Counted from the stretch's first letter, positions 1 through 6,816 are shown. The stretch is DNA of 7,339 nt from Deltaproteobacteria bacterium (GCA_024644775.1 JAHEHB010000281.1:1-7339); one strand, 5' to 3'. Numbers and translations are program-made. The notes: generated by a model from the letters alone, not told the origin.

Positions 1-110
1 ATATCGTATAACCGTACAGGATATCCCCCCATAAGAAAACTCTGGGCAATCCCGTGGCCCATAATTCCTGCTCCGAGAACGGTGATCGTTTTAATCTCTT
101 CCAGTTTCAT
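1..110 (-). CDS. 3-hydroxyacyl-CoA dehydrogenase, N-terminal fragment (runs off the window)
   Basis: Only the first 36 codons plus two bases are present; the gene continues beyond base 1. Translation from the ATG at 110-108 gives an N-terminal Rossmann beta-alpha-beta unit: a hydrophobic strand (ITVLG), the dinucleotide loop GAGIMGHGIAQ at residues 13-23, then a second strand ending in the acidic residue of RLYD (D36) expected to bind the NAD ribose. GxGxMGxGIA is the signature of NAD-dependent 3-hydroxyacyl-CoA dehydrogenases (family knowledge), which oxidise 3-hydroxyacyl-CoA to 3-ketoacyl-CoA in the cytoplasm. An AAAGGAGT ribosome site lies just upstream (about 114-122), supporting this start. 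It follows the acyl-CoA synthetase gene on the same strand after 194 nt, so co-transcription or a private promoter are both possible. The catalytic half is outside the window, so substrate is unknown. Confidence 0.88.
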   Translation of the reverse strand, partial: MKLEEIKTITVLGAGIMGHGIAQSFLMGGYPVRLYD

Positions 111-153
111 CAGGACTCCTTTCAACAGAAACCCGGAACATCAAAAAGTCGGT

Positions 154-183
154 AGTATAGCCCTTAAATTGATAACTATCCAA
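154..183 (-). promoter_or_regulatory. candidate sigma70-type promoter for the dehydrogenase at 110-1
   Basis: On the minus strand, TATACT (159-154) matches five of six bases of the -10 consensus. A weak -35, TTGGAT (183-178), lies 18 nt upstream. Transcription would start about 40 nt before the ATG. The -35 match is poor, so this is a suggestion only. Confidence 0.28.
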
Positions 184-225
184 TATTCTTACTTAATTTA
201 TCTGTTATTCGTTCTCAGTTTATCG

Positions 226-304
226 GTTGCGCTGCTCGTTTCGTCAATCGTATTTCGGCTGCGTTGAGTTTTGCGTTGATTGAATTTGGTCCAGGCAAAT
301 GATA
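226..304 (+). repeat. dispersed 79-nt repeat, copy A
   Basis: This stretch aligns without gaps to the reverse complement of 7086-7008: I count 61 identical positions of 79 (about 77%), with most differences being transitions. It starts GTTGCGCTGCTCGTTTCG and ends TGATA, directly abutting the acyl-CoA synthetase stop codon at 305-307. The first 14 bases plus two upstream (224-239) also occur exactly at 6817-6832. No reading frame is convincingly maintained, so I read it as a non-coding repeat family or the remains of a small mobile element. Function is unknown. Confidence 0.72.
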
Positions 305-1972
305 TTATAATCTTGGTGTCTTGGTGTCTTTGTGGTTAAATGACAGCCTTTTTTCTTTTTCCAATTCTCTCAGTTTTTTTCTAATAATCTTCCCTGTGGC
401 CGTTAAAGGAAGTTCATCAATAAATTCTATTTCCCTGGGATATTCATAAGCGGCTAATCTGTTTCTTACGAAGTTTTTAATATCCTCCCCGAGTACCTTA
501 TCAGCGGTTGCCTCCGGCTGAAGAACAACAAAGGCTTTAACGATTTCTGTACGCAACTTATCCGGACTCCCAACCACGGCTGCCAAGGCCACGGAAGGAT
601 GTTTCATCAGACAATCTTCAATCTCACCGGGTCCGATCCGGTATCCCGAACTGGTGATAATGTCATCCTCTCTGCCGACAAACCAAAAATAACCGTCTTC
701 ATCCTTTGTGGCGAGATCGCCTGTTATGCACCAATCGTTCACATACTTTTTCTGGGTCGCCTCAGGATTCTTCCAGTATTCCAGAAACATGACCGAATCG
801 GGGGACTTGATGCCCACGTTTCCCACGGTGTTTGCAGGGAGAAGGTTTCCATTATCATCTACAATTTCAACCACATGGCCGGGGATTGTCCGTCCCATGG
901 AACCGGGTCTGATATCCATGATTTCGGCACAATTACCCACAACGAGGTTGGCCTCCGTTTGTCCATAAAATTCATTGATGGCGACCCCCAATTGGGCATT
1001 GCCCCAGTCCAGCAGTTCCTCACCTAAGGTCTCGCCGCCGCTGGCAACGCTTCGCATCCTGAAATCGTAACGTTCCCCTGGCTTTTTCACCTGGCGCATG
1101 AGTTTTAGCGCCGTTGGCGGTATAAACGCATTTCGAATCCCATGTTTGGCGATAAGATGAAACGCGTATTCGGGGTCGAATTTTTTGGCCCGATACGCCA
1201 CAACCGGAATACCATGATGCCAGCTTGGAAACAACGCATCGATGAGACCACCGATCCAAGCCCAATCTGCCGGTGTCCAAAAAAGATCGTCTTCCTTGGG
1301 GAAAAAATTGTGGGGAAACTCTACACCAGGTATATGCCCGAGAAGCACTCGATGGGCGTGAAAAGCCCCTTTGGGAGGACCTGTTGTGCCGGAAGTATAA
1401 ATGAGCAGGGCAGGGTCCTCTGCCCGTGTCCTTACCGGAACCAATTTGCTGGAACCCTTTTCAATGGATTCCCAGAAATCGATGACATTTTCTTTCTTTC
1501 TTCCCCGTACAACGAACACCCTTTTCAGATGCGGAAGCTTATCCCTGATTTCCAGGATCTTATGTAGATTCGCACCGTCTGTGACGATACCTTTTGCTTC
1601 GCTATCGATCAATCGAAATTCTAAAGCATCAGGACCGAAAAGGGTGAAAAGGGGAATCGCAATGCCTCCGATTTTGTATATGGAAATATGCGAGATGGCC
1701 GCCTCAGGGCATTGTGGAAGAAAGATACCCAAGCGATCCCCCGGTCCTATTTCATTGGCTTTCAGGGCATTGGCGAATTGATTCGAAAGCCTCTTCATTT
1801 GCCCGAAGGTATATTTTTCTAGTCGACCTTCTTCATTTTCGTAGATGAGGGCCAAACGGTGCGTTTGCAGGGCATGTTTATCACATATATCGATACCGAT
1901 ATTGTAAAATTCAGGAATTTCCCACTGAAAAGACTGATAGACTTCTTGGTAGGTAGTGCCAGGTTTCAGCAT
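305..1972 (-). CDS. AMP-forming acyl-CoA synthetase (ACS/medium-chain ACSM-like)
   Basis: A 555-residue member of the ANL adenylate-forming superfamily. It activates a carboxylic acid with ATP to an acyl-AMP and then to acyl-CoA, in the cytoplasm. Visible motifs in order: P-loop YTSGTTGPPKG (192-202), YGQTE (336-340), TGD (417-419), the hinge/CoA motif from GRED to GEIE (433-452), and PLTATGK with catalytic Lys528, which also fits the PxxxxGK pattern acetylated by Pat-type enzymes. Gly337 stands where acetyl-CoA synthetases carry the Trp that closes the acetate pocket, so a larger acid is likelier; acetoacetate or a medium-chain acid are possible (inference). The ATG at 1972 has AGAGG 8 nt upstream. 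The last nine residues (HKDTKTPRL) come from a tandem CACCAAGA-type repeat and look like a non-native tail. It lies downstream of the TRAP genes, after a 331-nt gap holding a large palindrome. Confidence 0.95.
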   Translation of the reverse strand: MLKPGTTYQEVYQSFQWEIPEFYNIGIDICDKHALQTHRLALIYENEEGRLEKYTFGQMKRLSNQFANALKANEIGPGDRLGIFLPQCPEAAISHISIYKIGGIAIPLFTLFGPDALEFRLIDSEAKGIVTDGANLHKILEIRDKLPHLKRVFVVRGRKKENVIDFWESIEKGSSKLVPVRTRAEDPALLIYTSGTTGPPKGAFHAHRVLLGHIPGVEFPHNFFPKEDDLFWTPADWAWIGGLIDALFPSWHHGIPVVAYRAKKFDPEYAFHLIAKHGIRNAFIPPTALKLMRQVKKPGERYDFRMRSVASGGETLGEELLDWGNAQLGVAINEFYGQTEANLVVGNCAEIMDIRPGSMGRTIPGHVVEIVDDNGNLLPANTVGNVGIKSPDSVMFLEYWKNPEATQKKYVNDWCITGDLATKDEDGYFWFVGREDDIITSSGYRIGPGEIEDCLMKHPSVALAAVVGSPDKLRTEIVKAFVVLQPEATADKVLGEDIKNFVRNRLAAYEYPREIEFIDELPLTATGKIIRKKLRELEKEKRLSFNHKDTKTPRL

Positions 1973-2071
1973 GGCTGTTACCTCTTAACTCAAACAAGAA
2001 TCTCTTTATGCTGAATGAAACTCCATTGGCCTATAAATGAGAAACAGAACTGGAAATTAAAGAAACTTTCT

Positions 2072-2090
2072 GGATTTATTATAATAATCC
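2072..2090 (-). promoter_or_regulatory. AT-rich imperfect palindrome containing TATAAT, possible acyl-CoA synthetase promoter/operator
   Basis: A 19-nt imperfect palindrome with GGATT/AATCC arms contains a perfect TATAAT on the minus strand (2083-2078), about 105 nt before the synthetase ATG. No good -35 lies at standard spacing, so the promoter would need an activator or may not exist. The symmetry over the -10 is operator-like. This is inference only. Confidence 0.25.
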
Positions 2091-2103
2091 GCAACTATAA
2101 CCG

Positions 2104-2128
2104 AAAAAAGGTTGATGTTTTTAAACCT
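2104..2128 (-). terminator. weak terminator-like hairpin downstream of dctM
   Basis: On the minus strand AGGTT (2128-2124) pairs with AACCT (2113-2109) around a 10-nt loop. The stem runs directly into a T-tract (2109-2104) and extends with one wobble and two A-T pairs. The stem is AT-rich and weak. Together with the large palindrome just before it (2244-2148), it could end the TRAP transcript before the synthetase gene. Confidence 0.35.
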
Positions 2129-2147
2129 CTTTTTCACCCCCACCCAG

Positions 2148-2244
2148 CCTCCCCCGTCCACGCCAATGGCGGATCTTCGACAAGGGGGAGGAGTTAAAAC
2201 TTCCCTCCCCGGTCGAAGATCCGCCTCTGGCGTGGGCGGGAGGG
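2148..2244. repeat. nested inverted repeat (33-34-nt arms), extragenic palindromic element
   Basis: The left arm 2148-2181 and right arm 2212-2244 are inverted copies with few mismatches; the 14 inner bases of each arm (ggcggatcttcgac and its complement) match exactly. Each half is also a hairpin: cctccccc (2148-2155) pairs with gggggagg (2184-2191), and ccctcccc (2203-2210) nearly pairs with cgggaggg (2237-2244). The region can therefore form either one long stem or two shorter ones. A short palindrome (cgccaatggcg) lies within the left arm. It sits 60 nt after the dctM stop, where it could act as a bidirectional terminator or protect the 3' end of the mRNA. With the features at 2072-2090 and 2104-2128 it fills the 332-nt gap 1973-2304, which has no supportable gene. 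Confidence 0.8.
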
Positions 2245-2304
2245 ATTGAGGGAGGAGGACAAGGCGATAAAATTAACCTTACCTTTTGACGGAAAAATCA
2301 GTAT

Positions 2305-3627
2305 CTATTTCGCGCCGAATAGCACCCTGGGCAGCCATAGGACGACATCGGGAAAAAACAGGACGATCGCAAGGCCGATACACTGGAGGATCATAAATTC
2401 CAGCATTCCCTGATAGATCTTACCCAAAGGCCAGTCGGGAGCCACCCCTTTCAGGTAGTACGCAGCCATGGCCACGGGAGGAGATAGAAAGGCTGTCTGC
2501 AAATTCACTGCCACAAGCGTGCAGAACCAGACCAGGTTAAATCCAAGTTTTTCCACAACGGGTAGAAAGATGGGAACAAATATCAGGACGATGGCAGGCC
2601 ATTCCAGGGGCCATCCCAGAACGAAAATTACCACCATCAGGATAATCATCATTGTCATTGGGGATACTTGCAACGACAGCATGGTTTCTGTGATCAAAGT
2701 GGCTGTTCCCAATCTTGCGAAGACCGCGCCATACATATTCGCCGCTACGGCAAGAAACATGATCATTGCCGACGTCTGGAGGGTTTTAAGAGACGCAGCT
2801 TTCAGAACCCGCCAGTTTAGCCGCCCATAAACAGCCGTAAGAACTACAGATCCTGTTCCTGCACATGCAGCCGCCTCAGTGGGTGTCGCAAGCCCCGCCA
2901 GGATGCTTCCGAGGGACGCGAAAATAATACATCCCAACGGAACGATCCCTGCAAAAAATTCCTTAACGATTTGGCTAAATGATGTCGGTCGTTCCTCCAG
3001 AGGCAGCGGAGGGCCCAAATCGGGGATGATATATGATTTGGCAAGCGTATAGGCTATATAAAGGCCCGAGAGAATGAGGCCGGGAACAATCGCCGCAGCA
3101 AATAGCTGCACAACCGAAACCCCTGCCACAGGTCCCAGAAGCACCAGCATGACGCTGGGTGGAATCAGGATCCCAAGGCATCCGCCTGCTGTGATGACCC
3201 CTGCCGATGTGGCCACGTCGTAACGGCTCTTCATCATGGCCGGCGCCGCCAAGAGCCCGATAACGGTAACAGAAGCACCGATGATGCCGGTAGCGGTGGC
3301 AAACACGGTGGCGGTAAATAGGACTCCCAGGAAAAGAGAGCCTCTCACGCCGGCAAAAATAAACTGAAATGCCTTGAAGAGACGTTCCATCAATCCCGCT
3401 TGTTCAAGGACATGTCCCATAAAAACGAATAACGGCACCGCGGCCAGCGTTTCTTCTTTCATCATGCCGATCGTTTGAAAGAACATGAGGTAAAAGACCG
3501 TCTTGCCGAAGCCCATGAAGCCGAAAACCACGGTCAGGATGACAAGGGTAAAAGCGATGGGGAAACCGACAAAGATACAGGTTATCAGTGCACCCATATA
3601 AATCAGGCCAAGATATTCAGGGCTCAT
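2305..3627 (-). CDS. dctM: TRAP transporter large permease subunit DctM
   Basis: Inner-membrane subunit that forms the translocation path of a tripartite ATP-independent periplasmic transporter, driven by an ion gradient (family knowledge). About 12 hydrophobic segments cover a 440-residue protein, the usual size for DctM. Numbered from the ATG, typical motifs are AAVPLFVFMGHVLEQAG near 62-78, GCLGILIPPS at 149-158, TPTEAAA at 248-254 and NLQTAFLSPPV at 375-385, with a hydrophilic loop at 203-220. I prefer the ATG at 3627-3625 over the in-frame GTG at 3633-3631: GAGGAG (3640-3635) lies 7 nt before the ATG but only 1 nt before the GTG. The ATG also recreates an ATGA stop/start overlap with dctQ if the adjacent duplication is removed. 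Using the GTG would add two residues. It overlaps dctQ by 11 nt, so the two are probably translationally coupled. Confidence 0.95.
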   Translation of the reverse strand: MSPEYLGLIYMGALITCIFVGFPIAFTLVILTVVFGFMGFGKTVFYLMFFQTIGMMKEETLAAVPLFVFMGHVLEQAGLMERLFKAFQFIFAGVRGSLFLGVLFTATVFATATGIIGASVTVIGLLAAPAMMKSRYDVATSAGVITAGGCLGILIPPSVMLVLLGPVAGVSVVQLFAAAIVPGLILSGLYIAYTLAKSYIIPDLGPPLPLEERPTSFSQIVKEFFAGIVPLGCIIFASLGSILAGLATPTEAAACAGTGSVVLTAVYGRLNWRVLKAASLKTLQTSAMIMFLAVAANMYGAVFARLGTATLITETMLSLQVSPMTMMIILMVVIFVLGWPLEWPAIVLIFVPIFLPVVEKLGFNLVWFCTLVAVNLQTAFLSPPVAMAAYYLKGVAPDWPLGKIYQGMLEFMILQCIGLAIVLFFPDVVLWLPRVLFGAK

Positions 3628-4180
3628 ATCCACTCTCCTCGAACTGCCGCGTGTACGACTCTCCTCGAACTGCCGCGTGTATACTCTTCAGGAACTCGGA
3701 GACCCCTTGTACCATCAGCAGAAACGCTGCAACGGGTATGACGGTTTTAAACGGGTAAATAGGTGGATACCAGGCGGTGGCTTCAGATTTTTCCAAAATT
3801 TCCCACGAATGAGCAGCCTCGATCACTCCAAAGTACAAAAAAAAGGCCATTCCCGGAAAAAACAGAAAAAGGTAACAAAATGCATCGATTCTACCCTGCC
3901 ACCGGACCGGGAGGGAATCGTAAACAAGGTCGGTGCGGATGTGTCCTTTCTTGTAAAGACAGTAGACCGCGCCTAGCATAAAGTGACTTCCGTAAAGCAT
4001 GTATGTCAAATCGTAGGCCCAGATGGTGGGGGCGTTAAATGCGTAGCGTGCAACAACCTCATATGTTAATCCGCCAACCATCGGAAAGATAAGAACGAAA
4101 AAGATCTGGCCCGACAACTCACCGACATATTTATCGATAAACCGGATAATCTTCAGCATCGTGCTTGGAGGTTGTTCCAT
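3617..4180 (-). CDS. dctQ: TRAP transporter small permease subunit DctQ
   Basis: A 187-residue four-helix membrane protein that pairs with DctM to form the TRAP membrane complex. Hydrophobic segments lie near residues 22-45, 56-77, 98-122 and 142-166. The family pattern ExxxRYxFNxPxxWxxD is at 41-57, followed by KKGHIRTDLVYDSL (77-90) and WYPPIYPFKTVIP (137-149) before the last helix. The ATG at 4180 has GGGAG (4192-4188) 7 nt upstream; a second Met at residue 8 is a possible alternative. Residues from 175 onward (SYTRQFEESGYEP) are produced by a tandem duplication that shifts the frame. Without it the protein would end in Glu-Trp-Ile at residue 176, with its stop overlapping the dctM ATG. 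The tail is cytoplasm- or membrane-proximal and probably tolerated, but this is untested. Confidence 0.93.
   Translation of the reverse strand: MEQPPSTMLKIIRFIDKYVGELSGQIFFVLIFPMVGGLTYEVVARYAFNAPTIWAYDLTYMLYGSHFMLGAVYCLYKKGHIRTDLVYDSLPVRWQGRIDAFCYLFLFFPGMAFFLYFGVIEAAHSWEILEKSEATAWYPPIYPFKTVIPVAAFLLMVQGVSEFLKSIHAAVRGESYTRQFEESGYEP
3632..3683. repeat. tandem duplication, 26-nt period, at the dctQ/dctM junction
   Basis: Bases 3632-3655 and 3658-3681 are identical over 24 nt, giving two adjacent copies with a 26-nt period. Because 26 is not a multiple of three, the dctQ frame reads the two copies differently (HAAVRGE, then YTRQFEES). Each copy carries a GAGGAG ribosome-binding sequence on the minus strand, so dctM has a second, distant Shine-Dalgarno copy inside dctQ. 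Confidence 0.95.
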
Positions 4181-4270
4181 AATGATGCTCCCACCAGGAA
4201 AATTTGCCGATTCTTTCGGCTCATCCGATTTGATGACGATCGGATTTTGGAAGGTTGTTTCAAAATATTA

Positions 4271-4319
4271 CGATTCAAAAAAGAGGAGCCAGCGGGTAGC
4301 CAGCCCCTCCATTGAATCG
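4271..4319 (-). terminator. intrinsic terminator/attenuator between dctP and dctQ
   Basis: Read on the minus strand, GAGGGGCTGGC (4309-4299), loop TACCC, and GCTGGCTCCTC (4293-4283) form an 11-bp stem with three G-U wobbles, immediately followed by six T (4282-4277). It begins about 30 nt after the dctP stop. Outer arms CGATTCAA (4319-4312) and TTGAATCG (4278-4271) are also perfectly complementary, so an alternative longer structure would enclose the T-tract. A partial terminator here would yield more binding protein than permease, a common need in TRAP operons, and could also protect the dctP 3' end. Confidence 0.75.
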
Positions 4320-4339
4320 GTTCAGCTTACACCCACCGC

Positions 4340-5446
4340 CTACTTTTGCGGCCAGTAATGATCGGCTGCAAATTCATAGTTCGGATACATAAACCGCCGT
4401 GCGGGCACCACAAGTTTGGCGTATTCTTTCTGTGATTCCAGAACTTTTTTGAAGAAGGGATTCTCTTTTGATATTTCGATAGTCAGTTCATCCCAGGTTT
4501 TCAGGAACTTGTAAAGGATATCGTCAGGTGTCTTCATAATGGTAACCCCGTGTTTCTCTTTAAGCTCATTTAAGGCCTCTGCATTGAACTTATCGAACCA
4601 GACTCCCCAGCGCATGAATGTTTCCATGCAGGCTGATTCCACAATTGCCTTGAGGTCTTCCGGAAGTTTTTTCCAGACGTCTCCGTTGAAGATAAATTCG
4701 GCCACCGTCACACTTTCATGCATCCCGGGCATGTAGTAGTACTTCCAGATATCGTGGAAGCCCATCTTCATGTCCTCTCCGGCGGTTACCCACTCGGCAC
4801 AATCGATGACACCGCGTTCGGCCGCGGGAAGGATCTCACCGCCGGGCATATTCACCGGACGCATGCCGGCCTTGGTCCATATTTCGTTGGCGATTCCTGT
4901 CTGTCGGCACTTTAGCCCCTTAAAGCTTTCCCAGTTTTTGAAGGGTTTCTTGAACCATCCAAACGACTGGGGGCCGGACATCATATCGGGTATGGGTTCC
5001 ACATTGAGTTTCAGTACCTTTTGGTATAGCTCCCGATAGAGCTCGATTCCCCCGCCTTCATACATCCAGCCAAAATAGTCCCTGAAATCCATGCCGAAGG
5101 TTCCCCCGGGTCCACCGGACATTAAGACGGCCGCTTTGTTTTTGCCGACCCAGTACGGCGACCAAGAATGGCCGCCATCGATAACGCCTCTTGACACGGC
5201 ATCCAGCACTTCGAAGGCAGGCACAATCGCCCCGGCAGGAAGAGTCTCAATTTCCAGTCGACCCCCGGACATCAACTTGATACGATCCGCAAGCATTACA
5301 AAATGCCCATACAGACTGGAGCCTGTGGGCCAGCAGGCTTGGAATTTCAACTTAAATTTTTGAGCCTGAGCCGATTGCGGTTGAAAAGACAGCAGCATTG
5401 CAACTGCCACGACGATTCCTGCAAAAACTAAGGATCTATTCTTCAT
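4340..5446 (-). CDS. dctP: TRAP transporter periplasmic substrate-binding protein DctP (TakP-like)
   Basis: A 368-residue secreted binding protein that captures the substrate in the periplasm and delivers it to DctQM. The N-terminus is a Sec signal peptide: Lys/Arg at 2-4, a hydrophobic core to about 22, and AQA before a likely cleavage after residue 28. The segment PGGEILPAAERGVIDCAEW (201-219), followed by KYYYMPGMHE (235-244), matches what I recall of the TakP/2-oxoacid and monocarboxylate subfamily. Arg181 is the likely carboxylate-binding arginine; Gln160, Glu218 and Trp219 sit where TakP binds a cation and the ligand (from memory, not aligned). Substrates could be 2-oxo or hydroxy monocarboxylates; sequence alone cannot decide. 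A strong AGGAGGTG ribosome site (5459-5452) precedes the ATG at 5446. It is first in the minus-strand set, with a terminator-like hairpin before dctQ. Confidence 0.95.
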   Translation of the reverse strand: MKNRSLVFAGIVVAVAMLLSFQPQSAQAQKFKLKFQACWPTGSSLYGHFVMLADRIKLMSGGRLEIETLPAGAIVPAFEVLDAVSRGVIDGGHSWSPYWVGKNKAAVLMSGGPGGTFGMDFRDYFGWMYEGGGIELYRELYQKVLKLNVEPIPDMMSGPQSFGWFKKPFKNWESFKGLKCRQTGIANEIWTKAGMRPVNMPGGEILPAAERGVIDCAEWVTAGEDMKMGFHDIWKYYYMPGMHESVTVAEFIFNGDVWKKLPEDLKAIVESACMETFMRWGVWFDKFNAEALNELKEKHGVTIMKTPDDILYKFLKTWDELTIEISKENPFFKKVLESQKEYAKLVVPARRFMYPNYEFAADHYWPQK

Positions 5447-5464
5447 GTTGACACCTCCTCATAC

Positions 5465-5478
5465 GTTAAAGGGTTAAC
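5465..5478. promoter_or_regulatory. perfect palindrome in the dctP leader, possible operator
   Basis: GTTAAAGGGTTAAC has 5-bp arms around a 4-nt centre (AGGG) and sits just upstream of the dctP ribosome site. It is downstream of the candidate dctP promoter, a position suited to repression or to a small leader hairpin. The arms are short enough to occur by chance. Confidence 0.3.
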
Positions 5479-5578
5479 ATCCTTGAAAAAGACACCAACA
5501 CATCTCAGCTCAAAAGAACGCTGCCACAGCTTGGGGAATAGCTGTATGGGAAAGGAAGGAATTTGCTAAGATAATAGT

Positions 5579-5606
5579 ACATTACATAATTAAATAGAGG
5601 TGTCAA
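5579..5606 (-). promoter_or_regulatory. candidate sigma70-type promoter for dctP
   Basis: On the minus strand a perfect TTGACA (5606-5601) is followed after 16 nt by TAATGT (5584-5579), which matches only three of six -10 positions. The predicted leader is about 125 nt and would contain the palindrome at 5465-5478. The -35 is good and the -10 weak, so start position is uncertain. Confidence 0.35.
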
Positions 5607-5870
5607 GCATGATAACAAAAATTCCGGGCTTTCAGGACTCTATATTTACAGGACCCTGAAAATACAGGATTTATCATCCATATTCGAACGATAATATTTG
5701 ACAGTGCGGTGGCAATGTAATAGGAAAACTTAGACTGGATTCATTCACTTGTGCCACATACAAGAAGGCGGGACCGTCTGACCAAATAAGATCGTATCCT
5801 CTCACTTGGAAAATACCCGAAACAGAGGAAAGCGTATTCAATATCAGAAACCAAGAGGAGAAACGAACCA

Positions 5871-6791
5871 ATGGAAGAAGAAATCCGGAAGGTTGCAATT
5901 ATTGGCGCCGGCACCATGGGCACACAGATCGGACCACTGGCAGCCAGTTTTGGTTACGAAGTTGTCATTTATGACAGAGATGAAGGTGCATTCAACAAGG
6001 GCTTAGAAAATGTTAAAGACTTGATAAAAAAATCCAAAAAAGTGCCAACGATTCCTGTTAAAGAGTGGGATAAGGGAATAAAAAAAACCAAATTATGCCG
6101 GCAATTGGAAGAAGCTCTTGAAAATGCCGATCTTGTCATCGAAGCGATACCCGAGGAACTTGAACTGAAGCGAGCGGTGTTTGGACAGTTGGATGGGCTG
6201 GCTCCTCGGAATGCCATCCTTGCAACCAACAGCTCTTCCATACCCATTTCAAAAATCGAAAGCGCCACCGACCGGCGTGAGAAGTGTTTGAATATCCATT
6301 TCTATATACCCGCCATGGGACTGAATATGGTGGATATCATGGGGGGAAGCAAAACAACCGAAGAGACAATGCAGACCGGAAAGGAATGGATTCGCTCCAT
6401 CGGTTGCGTCCCATTAACCGTAAACAAAGAAACGCTTGGCTTCTGTTTCAATCGGGTTTGGCGTGCAGTCAAACGAGAAACTCTCTATTTGTGGGCGGAA
6501 GGATACGTGGATTTCCGGGATATTGACCGGGGATGGATGATCTTTACCGGAATGTCCATGGGCCCTTTTGGCCTCATGGACAGCATCGGACTCGATGTGG
6601 TTTACAACATCGAAATGGTCTATTACGACGATACACAAGACCCCAAAGACCGCCCGCCCGACGCACTGAAAGCCATGCTGGATCGAAACGAACTGGGTGT
6701 CAAAACCGGTAAAGGGTTTTATGCCTACCCGAATCCGGAATTTAGTCAACCAGCTTTTATCACGGGAGAGGAATTTTTAGGCAAGAGGTAA
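5871..6791 (+). CDS. atypical 3-hydroxyacyl-CoA dehydrogenase family protein (NAD-dependent)
   Basis: A 306-residue protein with the full two-domain 3HCDH layout: Rossmann loop GAGTMG (12-17), acidic Asp35 for NAD ribose, VIEAIPEE (89-96), and a C-terminal helical domain ending in GVKTGKGFYAY (276-286). It should oxidise a 3-hydroxy group using NAD. The active site is unusual. His143 and Asn194 are kept and a Ser cluster (121-123) is present, but the usual HFFNPVPxxxLVE segment reads HFYIPAMGLNMVD, so the catalytic Glu is Asp155 and the conserved Asn is Ile146. The normal GxMGxGIA is also changed to GTMGTQIG. This argues for a non-standard substrate, perhaps a free 3-hydroxy acid as in carnitine or gulonate dehydrogenases of the same fold (inference). 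GAGGAG lies 10 nt before the ATG, a slightly long spacing. It precedes a BKACE gene on the same strand. Confidence 0.9.
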   Translation: MEEEIRKVAIIGAGTMGTQIGPLAASFGYEVVIYDRDEGAFNKGLENVKDLIKKSKKVPTIPVKEWDKGIKKTKLCRQLEEALENADLVIEAIPEELELKRAVFGQLDGLAPRNAILATNSSSIPISKIESATDRREKCLNIHFYIPAMGLNMVDIMGGSKTTEETMQTGKEWIRSIGCVPLTVNKETLGFCFNRVWRAVKRETLYLWAEGYVDFRDIDRGWMIFTGMSMGPFGLMDSIGLDVVYNIEMVYYDDTQDPKDRPPDALKAMLDRNELGVKTGKGFYAYPNPEFSQPAFITGEEFLGKR

Positions 6792-6816
6792 GATTTCGGT
6801 TACCGTCAAATGGTTG

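Larger units (their letters stand above)
5447..5870. other. divergent intergenic/promoter region between dctP and the dehydrogenase gene
   Basis: This 424-nt, relatively AT-rich region has no supportable gene and must hold the start signals for both directions. Toward dctP there is a candidate promoter (5606-5579) and a palindrome (5465-5478). Toward the dehydrogenase, a perfect TTGACA occurs at 5698-5703 but no convincing -10 at 16-18 nt; TAATAG at 5718-5723 is too close. Small inverted repeats are tttcagg/cctgaaa (5630-5636 and 5655-5661) and cttgt/acaag (5748-5752 and 5760-5764). I see no sigma54 GG-N10-GC site. Confidence 0.6.

Noticed and set aside
82..267. Plus-strand 61-codon open frame
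   Set aside because: It overlaps the start of the dehydrogenase gene, a likely promoter and repeat copy A; it has no ribosome site and its hydrophobic product reflects AT-rich intergenic DNA.
599..1027. Plus-strand 142-codon open frame inside the acyl-CoA synthetase
   Set aside because: Antisense shadow of a gene with complete ANL motifs; it resembles no family I recognise.
2015..2197. Plus-strand 60-codon open frame
   Set aside because: Its C-terminal half is the translated palindrome and it has no convincing ribosome site or family resemblance.
3631..3633. GTG as the dctM start
   Set aside because: GAGGAG is only 1 nt away, whereas the ATG six bases downstream has 7-nt spacing and fits an ancestral ATGA overlap with dctQ. 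It remains a minor alternative.
5674..5923. Minus-strand short open frames in the divergent region
   Set aside because: They run into the dehydrogenase start, lack ribosome sites and have no recognisable motif.
6414..6749. Minus-strand 111-codon open frame inside the dehydrogenase
   Set aside because: Antisense shadow; the plus-strand protein is complete and recognisable.
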